A DNA stretch of 64,000 nt from Acetothermia bacterium UBA7521 (GCA_002479455.1 DLNB01000045.1:1-64000), one strand, 5' to 3'. Positions 1 to 8,912 are shown, counted from the first letter of the stretch. Translations and numbers: made by a program. The notes: a model not told the origin generated them from the sequence alone.

Positions 1-55
1 GCCCCAGAGTGCACTACGACGGCAACTCGCCGAACTGCGGATGGTGCACGGCGAT

Positions 56-883
56 TCACTTGACCGCCCCCCCCGTCAGCCCGGAAACCAGATACCGCTG
101 ACCCAACAGGAACAGAAGCAGCACGGGCAACGTCGCGAGAAGCGCTGCAGCACTGAGAGGTCCCCACTGCACGACCCCCCCAGACCCGACGAAGCGCGCC
201 AAGTACACGGGAAGCGTGTAGTTCACATTGCTGCGCATGACGACAAGCGCGAAGAAAAACTCGTTCCAAGACAGAAGAAGCGAGAAGGTCGCCACCGCCA
301 GGAGCCCGGGGACGGAAAGAGGGAAGACGACCCTCACGAGCGATCCCAGACGACTGCACCCGTCGATACGCGCAGCCTCCTCAAGTTCCACGGGGATTTT
401 GTCGAAGTACCCTTTCAGCAGCCAGATCGAAAACGGCATGCTGAAACTCGTGTGCATCATGATCAACCCAGGCAGGCGATCCACCAACCCGTACACCGTG
501 AGCACGGTGAACAGACCGAGCACCATGATGATGCCCGGGAAAGATTGGGTGGCCAGCAACCACATGGAAAACAGCGTGCGCCCCCGAAACCTGAACCGGG
601 ACATCGCATACCCGGCAGGAGCAGTCACCACCACCGCCAACAACACCGTACTGACGGCAACGATGAAGCTGTTGCGCATGTTGACGGAGAACGTCGTCCC
701 AAGCATCACGGAGCGGAAGTTCGCCAGCGTGGGTGCTTTGGGAATCCCCAACGGCGCATCGAAGATCTCCACCTCAGACTTCAGGGAGTTGAAACCCAGC
801 AGGATCAACGGGAATGTGAGCACCCCGATCATCACCACAACGCAGACATGGAGCAGCGCTACACGCCACGGACGGAGGCTCAT
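56..883 (-). CDS. Sugar ABC transporter permease, MalG type
   Basis: Inner-membrane subunit of a carbohydrate importer. The 275-residue protein has about six hydrophobic segments and the cytoplasmic EAA loop near residues 165-195 (EEAARIDGCSRLG) that docks on the ATPase, followed by the usual final membrane segment ending in GGAVK. Length is typical for MalG/UgpE proteins. The start overlaps the stop of the MalF-type gene by 4 nt, so the two are co-translated. It is the last gene seen in the LacI-led operon. No ATP-binding subunit is present, so a shared MsmK/MalK-type ATPase encoded elsewhere is inferred. The sugar cannot be named from sequence. Confidence 0.9.
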   Translation of the reverse strand: MSLRPWRVALLHVCVVVMIGVLTFPLILLGFNSLKSEVEIFDAPLGIPKAPTLANFRSVMLGTTFSVNMRNSFIVAVSTVLLAVVVTAPAGYAMSRFRFRGRTLFSMWLLATQSFPGIIMVLGLFTVLTVYGLVDRLPGLIMMHTSFSMPFSIWLLKGYFDKIPVELEEAARIDGCSRLGSLVRVVFPLSVPGLLAVATFSLLLSWNEFFFALVVMRSNVNYTLPVYLARFVGSGGVVQWGPLSAAALLATLPVLLLFLLGQRYLVSGLTGGAVK

Positions 884-1779
884 CGCAGTACCTCCCGGAT
901 GTAGAAGACCACAGCCAGGAGCAACACGGACAGAATCACCACGCCGATAGCCGCGCCATAGCCGGCTTGGTAGTACATGAAGGCGTTCTGGTACGCATAC
1001 AAGGGGAGCGTCATGGATGCGCTGCCCGGCCCTCCTTTGGTGAGCACGAACACGATGTCGAAGGAGTTGAACGTCCAGATCGTCTCAAGCGTGAGCACAA
1101 TGAGAATCATCTTGCGCATGCTCGGCATGATGACGTGCGCCTGCGACTGAATGTAACTGGCCCCGTCGATAGCAGCCGCCTCCAGAAGCTCCGGCTCCAG
1201 CGACTGCAGCCCGGCCAGCAACATGACCGTGACAAACGGCGTCCCCATCCAAACGGTGGCAATCACGCAGGTCCACAGGGCAAGGCTGGGGTTCGTCAAC
1301 CACTCCGGACCCCTGAGCCCGAGCGAACCCAGCACCGCGTTGAGGGGGCCGTTGGGGAGGAAGATGTACCTCCAGATGAGCGAGATGACGACTCCCGGAA
1401 GCGCCCATGGGACGAGCGAGGCGGTTCGGAAGAACCTGCGGAACCGCAGGTGCTTCGAGTTGAGCATGGTGGCGAGCGCGTACCCCAAGAGGAACATTCC
1501 CGCCACGCTGGTCGCTGTCCAGACAATGCTGTTCAGAAAAGCGGCGCTGAACGTGGGGTCAGAAAGCAGCAGCGTGAAGTTCTCCCACCCACTGAACACA
1601 TCCTGACGCGCGAGGGCGCGATACGAGTAGAACACCCTCGAGACGCCCTGGACCAAGGGGTACAGGCTGACCATGCACAGCACAACGAGCGCCGGCAACA
1701 GGAAAGGAAGCGCACGACGCCCCTCGCCCCCCGGCCAACGTGAGATCGTTGAACTACTCCGCATCGGTGAACCCGACAA
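880..1779 (-). CDS. Sugar ABC transporter permease, MalF type
   Basis: Partner permease of the downstream MalG-type gene. 299 residues with an N-terminal membrane segment (ALPFLLPALVVLCMVSLYP), five further hydrophobic helices and the EAA loop around residue 200 (LEAAAIDGASYIQSQ). The start codon is uncertain: the frame opens at 1779, but an ATG six codons in (1764) is also possible. Either start lies inside the end of the dehydrogenase gene, implying translational coupling. Family assignment to the MalF/UgpA permeases is firm; the substrate is unknown. Confidence 0.9.
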   Translation of the reverse strand: MSGSPMRSSSTISRWPGGEGRRALPFLLPALVVLCMVSLYPLVQGVSRVFYSYRALARQDVFSGWENFTLLLSDPTFSAAFLNSIVWTATSVAGMFLLGYALATMLNSKHLRFRRFFRTASLVPWALPGVVISLIWRYIFLPNGPLNAVLGSLGLRGPEWLTNPSLALWTCVIATVWMGTPFVTVMLLAGLQSLEPELLEAAAIDGASYIQSQAHVIMPSMRKMILIVLTLETIWTFNSFDIVFVLTKGGPGSASMTLPLYAYQNAFMYYQAGYGAAIGVVILSVLLLAVVFYIREVLR

Positions 1780-2794
1780 CGATCTTCATTTCGTCGCCTC
1801 GCTCTGCCGCGGCGAACGCATCGCCAACGCACGAGAACGACGTGACTGCAGTGATGAGCTGTTTCAGCTCGCCGGCGTGCTCAGCTGCCCACGCTGCGGC
1901 GCTCCGGAAGTGGGCGAGCCGGTATCCGAAACTCCCCACCACCGAGACCTCGCGGTAATGAATGTCGTAGGGATCCACAGACATGACCTCCCCCTTGGGA
2001 AGGCCGCCGAACAGGAGCACGCTCCCGCCAGGGGCGGTCAGGCCCACCGCTGTCTCGGCAACGTGGCGATGGCCCACTGCGACCAACACCTTCTCGGCGT
2101 TGGGAGCCCCGAAAGCCGTCTCCAACGCCTCTGAGAGCGGGACATTCGTAGGGTCGATCGCAGCCAGGCCCAGCTGCTCCAGACGCCGCCTCCGGATTCC
2201 GTTGATCTCGCTCACCAGAACCCGGTTTTCACGCGCGCGGGCCAGCAAGGCCAACAGGGCCCCCATCGGCCCTCCACCGATCACCAGCACCGTTCCGCCA
2301 CGCGTCACACGCGCCCGCTCGATCCCGTTCATCGCGCATGCGAGCGGTTCGAAGAGCGTGGCGGTCGCGTCATCAAGAGCAGCCGGTACGGGGACGATCG
2401 CTCTGCCCACCATGTTCCCTGGCACCCGGACGTACTCCTGCAGCGCTCCTGAGATGAAGTCCTTGTTGTTGCAGAGCTCGCCAAGGCCCCGCCGACAGAT
2501 CGCACAGACACCACACTCGGCGTACGGCGCACAGGCCAGTCGCATGCCCGGTGCCATCCCCACCACCTGGGAAGCCACGGACACGACCACCCCTACCACC
2601 TCATGTCCGAGGACGCACGGGGGCTGAAAGAACGGATGCCCACGGCGATAAGCCTTGATATCTGTGCCGCAGAGCCCGACGGCCAGCGTCTTGAGGAGGA
2701 CGTCGCCAGCTTCGACGTCGGGGACGGGCACCTCGCGAATCGCGATCCGTCCCAGAGCTGCAAGCTCCGCTGCTTTCATTCGCTCGGGCTTCAT
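1754..2794 (-). CDS. Zinc-dependent medium-chain alcohol/polyol dehydrogenase
   Basis: NAD(P)-dependent dehydrogenase of the sorbitol/threonine dehydrogenase type. Visible motifs: the catalytic zinc site (CGTDIKAYRRGHP, then GHEVVGVV), a structural-zinc cysteine cluster (CAPYAECGVCAICRRGLGELC) and a Rossmann loop (GGGPMGALLALLA) near residue 175. The 346-residue length fits the family. Sitting between sugar-uptake genes, it probably oxidises a sugar or polyol brought in by this system. Threonine dehydrogenase activity cannot be excluded from sequence, but the context argues for a carbohydrate substrate. Confidence 0.87.
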   Translation of the reverse strand: MKPERMKAAELAALGRIAIREVPVPDVEAGDVLLKTLAVGLCGTDIKAYRRGHPFFQPPCVLGHEVVGVVVSVASQVVGMAPGMRLACAPYAECGVCAICRRGLGELCNNKDFISGALQEYVRVPGNMVGRAIVPVPAALDDATATLFEPLACAMNGIERARVTRGGTVLVIGGGPMGALLALLARARENRVLVSEINGIRRRRLEQLGLAAIDPTNVPLSEALETAFGAPNAEKVLVAVGHRHVAETAVGLTAPGGSVLLFGGLPKGEVMSVDPYDIHYREVSVVGSFGYRLAHFRSAAAWAAEHAGELKQLITAVTSFSCVGDAFAAAERGDEMKIVVGFTDAE

Positions 2795-2844
2795 GTCCGT
2801 GAGCGCCCCTTTAAGTCGACCGTTGGAGGTCGTGCAATGCCGTT

Positions 2845-2876
2845 GGCGAGGGGGGAACGGAGGTTCCCCCCTCGCC
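2845..2876 (-). promoter_or_regulatory. Strong intercistronic hairpin inside the sugar operon
   Basis: A perfect 14-bp stem with a 4-nt loop lies between the small secreted protein and the dehydrogenase gene. No T-run follows it on the minus strand, so it is not a typical rho-independent terminator. By analogy with the malE-malF intercistronic hairpins it may stabilise upstream mRNA and lower expression of the downstream dehydrogenase/permease part. The structure is seen; the role is inferred. Confidence 0.55.
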
Positions 2877-2888
2877 TATAGGCAGAGT

Positions 2889-3392
2889 TCAGTACTCGAT
2901 CCGGATCTCAACTACGAACCACGACCACATCTCAGGCGCGTAGAGATCCTCCACGCCCTCGATCTGGTACGGGAATACAAGCTTGAGCGGTCCGCCACGG
3001 CTGGCACGGATCCTCTCCCCGCCGGAGGAGTACGCAATCAGGATCGGGTAGTAGAGCGCGTCCTTGATCTCTACCGGGAACTCCTTCGCATCCGAAGCGA
3101 CAATGACGGCTCGCTTCGCCGCTGCGGGAATGCCCACGTAGTGCAGAAGAGAGCTGAGATCTACCCCCCCATACACCTGCGTGCCCAGCCAGGGGTCTTC
3201 CACTTCATACGCGACGAAGGGCAACGCCTTCAGCATGTCCAGATCGAACTGGAATACCTCATCGGCATTGCGCAACGCGATTGAGCCCGACAGGGTCAGC
3301 ACAACATCGCCAGCCGGCGTCGGAACTTGCCCCATCGCGAACACCCCGGCCACCAGTGCCGCCACCACTCCCATGCTCAGAACTCGCTTCAC
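2889..3392 (-). CDS. Small secreted protein resembling the oxidoreductase molybdopterin-binding fold
   Basis: 167 residues with a signal peptide (cleavage likely after residues 18-22). The mature part has features of the sulfite-oxidase/YedY-type molybdopterin-binding fold as found in short stand-alone secreted proteins: an FDLDMLKALP segment, then GVDLSSLLHYVGIP, then AVIVASDAKEFPVEI, and a GGPLKLVFPY segment. I do not see the conserved cofactor cysteine of true enzymes, so it may be a non-catalytic member. A GTG start is chosen because AAGGAGGT precedes it by 5 nt. It lies between the sugar-binding protein and the dehydrogenase; its role in sugar use is unknown. Confidence 0.65.
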   Translation of the reverse strand: MKRVLSMGVVAALVAGVFAMGQVPTPAGDVVLTLSGSIALRNADEVFQFDLDMLKALPFVAYEVEDPWLGTQVYGGVDLSSLLHYVGIPAAAKRAVIVASDAKEFPVEIKDALYYPILIAYSSGGERIRASRGGPLKLVFPYQIEGVEDLYAPEMWSWFVVEIRIEY

Positions 3393-3476
3393 AGCCTACC
3401 TCCTTGTTCGTTCATCAGGTACGTGTCCGTTGTCCGATCCCCACCAACGTGTGCCCCCTCCGATCACCTCCCTCCC

Positions 3477-4751
3477 TCATTGCAGCCCCATCCTTCTGAG
3501 GAACTGGTTGCCCTGAACCGTCGCTGCCTGCAGCGCGCTCTCAAGGGTCTGTCTCCCCAAGATGACCAGCTCTATCTGCGGGATGAACGACTGCCATTCC
3601 CAGGCCAGAATGCCGAACATCTGTGGCTTCACGTCTTCGGCGTACGGTAGCCACTGGTACGCCACATCCCATTGGAACTCCGCGCTGCGAAACTCCGGAC
3701 GCTCCAGGGCTGAGGAACGTGTCGGGAACAGCCAATCCGCTTTGGCAAGTCGTACCTGGTTTTCCGTGTTGGTGAAGAACCTCAAGAACTGGGCCGCCTC
3801 GTCCTTATGCTTTGATCCCGCGTAGATGCCCACCGCTTGAGGATTCGCCTCGGTCACATTGCGCACCGGCCCCTTCACCCAAAGCATTCCCCAATCCAGC
3901 TGCTTGCGCCCCACCATCTCCAGCCACTGCCGTACCCAACACCCGAAGCTGAACATCGCGTACCGGCCATCACGGAACCCGGCAAGCAAGCTCATGAAGT
4001 CGTAGCTCAAGATCTCGCGCGACATCACCTGGTCGACAATGACGAGATCGATGTAGAAACGGATTGCTTCCTTGGCTGCATCGTCGATGTCCACAAACCA
4101 CCGTCCGTCATCGCCCTCGCGGAGCACCCGCCCGCCGTTCTGCGCAACAAGACACCACCACAGCCGTTGTTCCAATGGCGCCATGAGACCCCAGGTCGTC
4201 ACATTGCCGCGCGCGTCCCGTCGGGTAAGGGTCTGCGCATACTCCCGTAGCTGTTGCCATGTGAGCATCCCGTCTTCGGGGACTTCCAGCCCCGCTTCGC
4301 GGAACATGGCGCGGTTGTAGAAGATCACCTGCGTCTCCTGGAGGAAGGGGGTCCCGTAGATCAAGCCTTGGGGATCGGCTACCTCTTCCCAGCTGCGTTC
4401 TGTGATGTCATCCCACGTTGCCGCGTCGATGTACGCGTTCAGCGGCTCCGCATACCCCAGCAGCCCGTACTCGTAGCACATGACAGCGTCCTGGTGGAAC
4501 AGATCAGGCGCTTGCCCTGCCTGGAAGCTGGTCAACAGATAGTCGTTGATGTTCTCCCACGGTACCCACACCAGCTCGATGTGGATTCCTGGGTTCGCGG
4601 CATTCCACTCCGCAACGACGTCCTCGATCTCGTCCACCATCTCCGGTTGCCATGCCGGCGTCACGAACTTCAGCGAGACCCGGGCTGCCGCAGTTCCCGC
4701 CAGCAGCAAGACACAGAACAACGCAGCCAGCCACGTACACCTACCTCTCAT
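3477..4751 (-). CDS. Extracellular sugar-binding protein of ABC transporter
   Basis: Solute-binding protein of the MalE/UgpB class that delivers sugar to the MalF/MalG-type permeases of the same operon. About 424 residues: signal peptide (LAALFCVLLLAGTAAA), then a typical first lobe (KFVTPAWQPEMVDEIEDVV), the AGQAPDLFHQD segment, and a C-terminal lobe with repeated aromatic residues. The frame opens at 4778 with GTG, overlapping the previous stop, but the ATG at 4751 is preferred because AAAGGAGG lies 4 nt before it and the signal peptide then starts normally. No lipobox is seen, so the protein is probably free in the cell envelope. Confidence 0.9.
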   Translation of the reverse strand: MRGRCTWLAALFCVLLLAGTAAARVSLKFVTPAWQPEMVDEIEDVVAEWNAANPGIHIELVWVPWENINDYLLTSFQAGQAPDLFHQDAVMCYEYGLLGYAEPLNAYIDAATWDDITERSWEEVADPQGLIYGTPFLQETQVIFYNRAMFREAGLEVPEDGMLTWQQLREYAQTLTRRDARGNVTTWGLMAPLEQRLWWCLVAQNGGRVLREGDDGRWFVDIDDAAKEAIRFYIDLVIVDQVMSREILSYDFMSLLAGFRDGRYAMFSFGCWVRQWLEMVGRKQLDWGMLWVKGPVRNVTEANPQAVGIYAGSKHKDEAAQFLRFFTNTENQVRLAKADWLFPTRSSALERPEFRSAEFQWDVAYQWLPYAEDVKPQMFGILAWEWQSFIPQIELVILGRQTLESALQAATVQGNQFLRRMGLQ

Positions 4752-4774
4752 CAGCCCTCCTTTGAAGAACGGGA

Positions 4775-6424
4775 TCACTTGCCCTCATCCTTGGTGTAGA
4801 AGTACGGGACGAACACCTTGAACGGCGTCGTGCTGGTTGGATGATAGAAGCCAAGGACTCCGATCCTATCCCCACGCTTGAGCGCGAAGGGAACCTTGTT
4901 GATGATCATCGTCCTCGTACCATCTGTTGCTGAGATATCGGACCCCATCACAGCCCGAACCTGAAGGTTCGGCGCAGCCACGAAACGTCCCTGGAACGTC
5001 TCCGGATGGGTGAAGATATCCTCCAGCGTCAACTCTGGGCTCAGCACATAGAATGAACGTATCCCGGCAGCTGTACTGCCGTCCTCCAGAGAGAACCGCA
5101 CATTGAGGGTCCGGTAGCCGGGTTCGAGGACGGACACGTTGAGGAACCCCGACGCTGTGCTCCACAACCCGTTGCTGTGAACCTCAAGACGGATCTCCGG
5201 CCCGTCATCCCACCAGTGAACGGCTCCCACAGCTCGTCCCCACACTTGGGCGATCGCCCGGTCGGCCCACGCCAGGATAGCCGATGCAGGAGATGGGATT
5301 TGAACTTGCTCACCGGCACCGATCTCCCGCCAGATCGAATCCAGTCGCCCCCGTTGGAGGCGATGGACGCGATAGCCGAACGACGATCCATCTGGCCCAG
5401 GCCCTTCCCACCAAGCGCCGGACACAGCCCCCGAAGTCCATTCGGGGAACGGGGCCTCCCGCAGCATGGCGTTGGTGTGCCAATGTCCTGTCAGAAGAGC
5501 GGTGATCTCCATCTCGGCCAGCAAATCGAACAGCGCCGCGTTCTCGGGCGTGGCAGCCCAATCCCACGACGGTTGATGTGCGAAGACCAGGACAGGGATA
5601 TGCTCAGGAACCTGTGCCAAGTCGGCGCGCACCCACGCCAGCTGCGCCGCGTCGATGCCGTAGACGAGTCTTCCCCCCGAAAGGTAGTTCGTATTCAGGA
5701 CAACGCAGTGCACTCCCTTCATGCCAAACGAGTAATACGTCGGACCAAACACCTGTTCGTACGGTCGGGTCCCGATCGCCTCATCTCTAACGACATCGTG
5801 ATTCCCGACGGTGGCATAGAAGGGGACGCCAAGGCGGGCCGGCAACAGGTCGCCCACAATGGTCATCCATTCCGCCACGCGATCCGGACTGGGCCGTTGT
5901 GCATCAGCCACCAAGTCGCCGACGAGGATCACAAAATCCGGGCACAGGTCGTTCAGCTCACGGGTCAGTTCATCGAGAACCCCGTCGGGGTGTACAACCA
6001 TCCGTCGATCGATGAGAGCGTCCTTGAACTGCTCTGGATCAGGTGCGTAGTGGACGTCCGCCAACAGGGCGAACACCAACGGCCCGCTGTCGTCCACTTC
6101 CACAAGGGTGAAGTCATACACCTCGTCCCCAGAACGGGATCGATACCAGCCGTTCTCGGGGCGAAACCCGCTGGGTACGGAGATCCAGACGAACCGTGCC
6201 CCATCAGCAAGATCCAGTGCGAACCGGCCATCGGCATCTGTCAGCGTTATCGTGTGTCCGTCGCTCACCACAACACCGGCAAGACCCATTGCACCTGCCT
6301 GTGTCCCAGTGCCGTTCAGGACTTGCACAGTCCCCTCGATGGGCTGCGCCTGCGCTGCCCAGCACGCCAGCAAGCAGGAGACCACCGCCAGACCTGGTCC
6401 CGTCCACCGCTTAACGGTCCACAT
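4775..6424 (-). CDS. Secreted calcineurin-like metallophosphoesterase
   Basis: 549-residue exported phosphoesterase. A signal peptide (LAVVSCLLACWAAQAQ) is followed by a beta-rich region with a GVVVSDGHTITLTDADGRF motif (carboxypeptidase-regulatory-like fold). The metallophosphoesterase core has all five metal-binding blocks: LLADVHYAPD, VGDLVADAQ, VGNHDVVRDE, FAHQPSWD and TGHWHTNAM. A C-terminal beta domain of about 200 residues follows. AAAGGAGG precedes the ATG. It overlaps the aldolase stop by 14 nt and the reading frame into the binding protein is continuous. It may strip phosphate from an extracellular sugar phosphate or phosphodiester before uptake; this role is inferred from the operon only. 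Confidence 0.85.
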   Translation of the reverse strand: MWTVKRWTGPGLAVVSCLLACWAAQAQPIEGTVQVLNGTGTQAGAMGLAGVVVSDGHTITLTDADGRFALDLADGARFVWISVPSGFRPENGWYRSRSGDEVYDFTLVEVDDSGPLVFALLADVHYAPDPEQFKDALIDRRMVVHPDGVLDELTRELNDLCPDFVILVGDLVADAQRPSPDRVAEWMTIVGDLLPARLGVPFYATVGNHDVVRDEAIGTRPYEQVFGPTYYSFGMKGVHCVVLNTNYLSGGRLVYGIDAAQLAWVRADLAQVPEHIPVLVFAHQPSWDWAATPENAALFDLLAEMEITALLTGHWHTNAMLREAPFPEWTSGAVSGAWWEGPGPDGSSFGYRVHRLQRGRLDSIWREIGAGEQVQIPSPASAILAWADRAIAQVWGRAVGAVHWWDDGPEIRLEVHSNGLWSTASGFLNVSVLEPGYRTLNVRFSLEDGSTAAGIRSFYVLSPELTLEDIFTHPETFQGRFVAAPNLQVRAVMGSDISATDGTRTMIINKVPFALKRGDRIGVLGFYHPTSTTPFKVFVPYFYTKDEGK

Positions 6425-7175
6425 GCGCTCCTCCTTTCACACCGTGCACAACTTCGACCAACCTCCGCACAACGGTTCCCGGATCGTGCGATCCGAATAC
6501 CGATCGTCCGAAGGCCACGCCCGCCGCTCCTGAGGCGATCACCTTCCGGGCGAGCGCGATGGGATCGTCACCGCCCGGTCCACCTGCAGCCAGTACTGGC
6601 ACAGGGCACTCCCGTACTAAGTTGTCGAACCCCTCTTCGCTCGCTCCGTAGACCTTGACCACATCGGCTCCCAGCTCGTACGCAACCCGGGTCGCAGGTT
6701 CGATCCACTCCAGGTCATGAAACCGCTCCGGTACCGACATGAGCATCTCCGCGATGAGCGGCATCCCCCAGCGTCGGCAGGCTGAAGCCACACGGGCCAG
6801 CTGTGCCAAGGATGGCGCTTCACCCTTGCCTCCCACAAAGGCCATGGCAATCACCGCGTCCGCTCCGGCGGCGACAGCATCCTCCACAGGCAGAATCAGC
6901 CTGTGGTAATCGAAGCAAGGATCTCGATCGGTGCTCGCACCTGTGACTCTCAGGATCAGCGAGACGTTGCGATCGCAGACTTCCCCCCCCATACGCATGG
7001 CCCCAGGGTTCAGGATGAGACCCTCCGCTCCCGCCTCAACGACCTGACGGATCGTCTCCCGAAACGGCGAAAGCCCGGGCAGGTTCCCCTTGTGCTGCCC
7101 ATGATCGAGGGCGACAACCACAGCGCGCCCGTCAGCAGCAAACAACCGCCTCATCCGAATATGCCATCCGCTCAT
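6411..7175 (-). CDS. Class I aldolase of the DeoC/FbaB/LsrF family
   Basis: 254-residue TIM-barrel aldolase. The motif ALDHGQHKG near the N-terminus and the lysine in GADVVKVYG (expected Schiff-base residue) are visible, and AAGGPGGDD plus GVAFGRSVFG form the C-terminal phosphate-binding loops. These fit the DhnA/FbaB/LsrF group that cleaves ketose phosphates. Start at 7175 is chosen because AAGGAG lies 6 nt upstream and the ATG overlaps the repressor stop as ATGA; the longer upstream reading frame is antisense-like and rejected. It probably cleaves the phosphorylated product of the sugar imported by this operon. Confidence 0.85.
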   Translation of the reverse strand: MSGWHIRMRRLFAADGRAVVVALDHGQHKGNLPGLSPFRETIRQVVEAGAEGLILNPGAMRMGGEVCDRNVSLILRVTGASTDRDPCFDYHRLILPVEDAVAAGADAVIAMAFVGGKGEAPSLAQLARVASACRRWGMPLIAEMLMSVPERFHDLEWIEPATRVAYELGADVVKVYGASEEGFDNLVRECPVPVLAAGGPGGDDPIALARKVIASGAAGVAFGRSVFGSHDPGTVVRRLVEVVHGVKGGAHVDR

Positions 7176-8164
7176 CGCATGCTCCTTCGGGAACAGGTTT
7201 CCCCTGGGATGATCCGCACCGGGAGCAGCAGCGATTCGACGCTCCCTTCCAGAAGCATCCGCGCCGCCTCTGTGCCCATGTGTCGGGCGGGCACTTCCAC
7301 TGTGGTCAACCGAGGACGGACGAACGCTGCCCACGGCACATGGTCAAATCCCGCGACACCAAGATCGTCAGGCACAGCCCTTCCCAGTTCCTCGGCGGCG
7401 CGCATGACCCCGACAGCCATCAAGTCGTTCGCGGCAACGATGGCGTCGAGGACACTGCGCGCCAGGATCGCCTTGGCGGTAGCGTAGGCAGACTCATACG
7501 TATACGGACTGTGCCTCACACAGACGGGGGACATGTTCCTGGCCCTCAGAGCATCGAGAAACCCCGCAAGGCGATCATTCGCCGTGCTCACATCCGAGGG
7601 CCCCGCGATGTAGGCGATCTGACGGTAGCCAAGCTCCAACAGGTGCTCTGTGAGCATCCGACTGCCCGCCCTGTTGTCCGCGCTGATCGTGGGCAGCCCA
7701 CGAACCTCTCGGTCCGCGACCACCACACGCACACCACAACGGGCCAATCGGTCGATCGCATCCCGATCCGGTTGTGCAACAGGGACAAGCACGACGCCCT
7801 GAACCCTTTCTGCGAGGAGGAGCGAGAGATAGCGCGTTTCCTTAGGGACCAGATTGTCGCTATCGCAGATCAGTGTTGAGCATCCTGCATCGAAGGCCAC
7901 GGCCTCCACTCCGCGAGCGAGCAGAGCAAAGAACGGGTTGGAGATGTCGGGGAGGAGGATAGCGAGCACCTGGGAGCGTTGGCGACGCAAGGATCGCGCT
8001 GCCCGTTGAGGCGTATAGTCCAGTTCGTGAATCGCTTCCAGCACCCGATCTCGCGTCGCCGGTCTCATATGCTGCCCATCGTTCCCGTTGAGCACCCGTG
8101 AGACGGTGCTGGGGGAGACACCTGCCAGCGCTGCGACTTGCCGTATAGTCGGCTGCCGGATCAT
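7172..8164 (-). CDS. LacI-family transcriptional repressor
   Basis: 330 residues. An N-terminal LacI helix-turn-helix (TIRQVAALAGVSPSTVSRVLNG, residues 6-27) is followed by the hinge helix (ALRRQRSQ) and a periplasmic-binding-protein-like effector domain (LAILLPDISNPFFALLARGVE onward). It is the first gene of the operon it presumably controls, with the aldolase start overlapping its stop by 4 nt. A strong promoter and a possible CG-centred operator lie directly upstream, which would allow autorepression. The effector is probably the imported sugar or its phosphate. Confidence 0.93.
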   Translation of the reverse strand: MIRQPTIRQVAALAGVSPSTVSRVLNGNDGQHMRPATRDRVLEAIHELDYTPQRAARSLRRQRSQVLAILLPDISNPFFALLARGVEAVAFDAGCSTLICDSDNLVPKETRYLSLLLAERVQGVVLVPVAQPDRDAIDRLARCGVRVVVADREVRGLPTISADNRAGSRMLTEHLLELGYRQIAYIAGPSDVSTANDRLAGFLDALRARNMSPVCVRHSPYTYESAYATAKAILARSVLDAIVAANDLMAVGVMRAAEELGRAVPDDLGVAGFDHVPWAAFVRPRLTTVEVPARHMGTEAARMLLEGSVESLLLPVRIIPGETCSRRSMR

Positions 8165-8177
8165 AGGAAATCGGTCT

Positions 8178-8193
8178 CCGAAATCGTTGCCAT
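8178..8193. promoter_or_regulatory. Possible LacI-type operator
   Basis: An AT-flanked, CG-centred sequence (CCGAAATCGTTGCCA on the plus strand) resembles the general LacI/GalR operator plan with a central CG, although the two half-sites match only partly. It overlaps the predicted transcription start of the lacI-led operon, the expected place for autorepression. Weak evidence. Confidence 0.35.
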
Positions 8194-8220
8194 GATAGCG
8201 AATGAGGGAGGACAGTCAAG
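8192..8220 (-). promoter_or_regulatory. Sigma-70-type promoter of the LacI-led sugar operon
   Basis: On the minus strand TTGACT (8220-8215) is followed after exactly 17 nt by TATCAT (8197-8192), giving a start near 8185 and a leader of about 20 nt before the repressor ATG at 8164. No other promoter of this quality was seen inside the operon. Confidence 0.65.
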
Positions 8221-8799
8221 GAAGGAGTTCGAGAACGGCGGAAAATGTTGTCTAGGTCAACCCTAGAGTGGTGGGGATGCCTTGAAGCGGGGGCCCTCGA
8301 ACAAGACGGAGTGGAGATCGAGAGGACCGGCTGTTGAACCGGGAGGACTCACCCCGACCACAGAAGCGGGACCTCCCGACCCGCGCGCAAGCGAAGTCAA
8401 GCTTCTGAACACAACTCGGGCACCCCAGGCTCCCACGCCCCCGTCTGCCGAGTGGCCGTCCGCCGGCTACAAACAGTGAATCACGCGAACGAGGCACGAG
8501 GCGATGCTGGCGCCACAGGAAGTGCCCACCCTGATTCAACGGTTTCGAAAGAACCGCGCCCCGCGGTGAAGGTCCGAGACGGCGCGGCGGTCGCAGATCA
8601 CGGGCCGTCCACAGAAGACGTTGAGACGTTTTTGGAACTCCTTTAGCGCGCTCCTGAACTGCATGCGCACCAAGACGCCTCTGAGGCGGCGAGATCCCCC
8701 AGGACGCCAGTCGGGAACTGCGGACTGACCGACGATACCATAGAACCCATCTACAACAAAGCCTTTGACCTGATAGCCGAAGGGCGTCGTCTGATCCCA
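8221..8799. other. Long stretch without a recognisable gene
   Basis: About 580 nt between the lacI promoter and tRNA-Gln. Open frames exist on both strands but look like chance GC-rich frames; one minus-strand frame (8536-8829) runs through the tRNA gene. I looked for hallmarks of tmRNA, RNase P RNA and the signal-recognition-particle RNA and found none. It could hold an unrecognised RNA or decayed gene. Confidence 0.4.
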
Positions 8800-8873
8800 T
8801 GGCTGGGAGAGAGGGATTCGAACCCCCACTAACGGGTCCAGAGCCCGTCGGCCTACCGTTAGCCGATCTCCCA
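8800..8873 (-). tRNA. tRNA-Gln (anticodon CTG)
   Basis: Complete cloverleaf on the minus strand: acceptor TGGGAGA pairing with TCTCCCA, anticodon stem ACGGG/CCCGT around loop CTCTGGA (anticodon CTG, reads CAG), T-loop TTCGAAT, discriminator G and an encoded CCA. A glnS gene is also present in the window, consistent with direct glutaminylation. Confidence 0.95.
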
Positions 8874-8883
8874 GGACGTGAGC

Positions 8884-8912
8884 ATTCTAGCCTTCGCCCG
8901 CGTGAGGAGCAA
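8884..8912 (-). promoter_or_regulatory. Promoter of tRNA-Gln
   Basis: TTGCTC (8912-8907) and TAGAAT (8889-8884) are separated by 17 nt on the minus strand; transcription would start only a few nt before the tRNA 5' end. It is divergent from the promoter of the memo gene. Confidence 0.6.
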
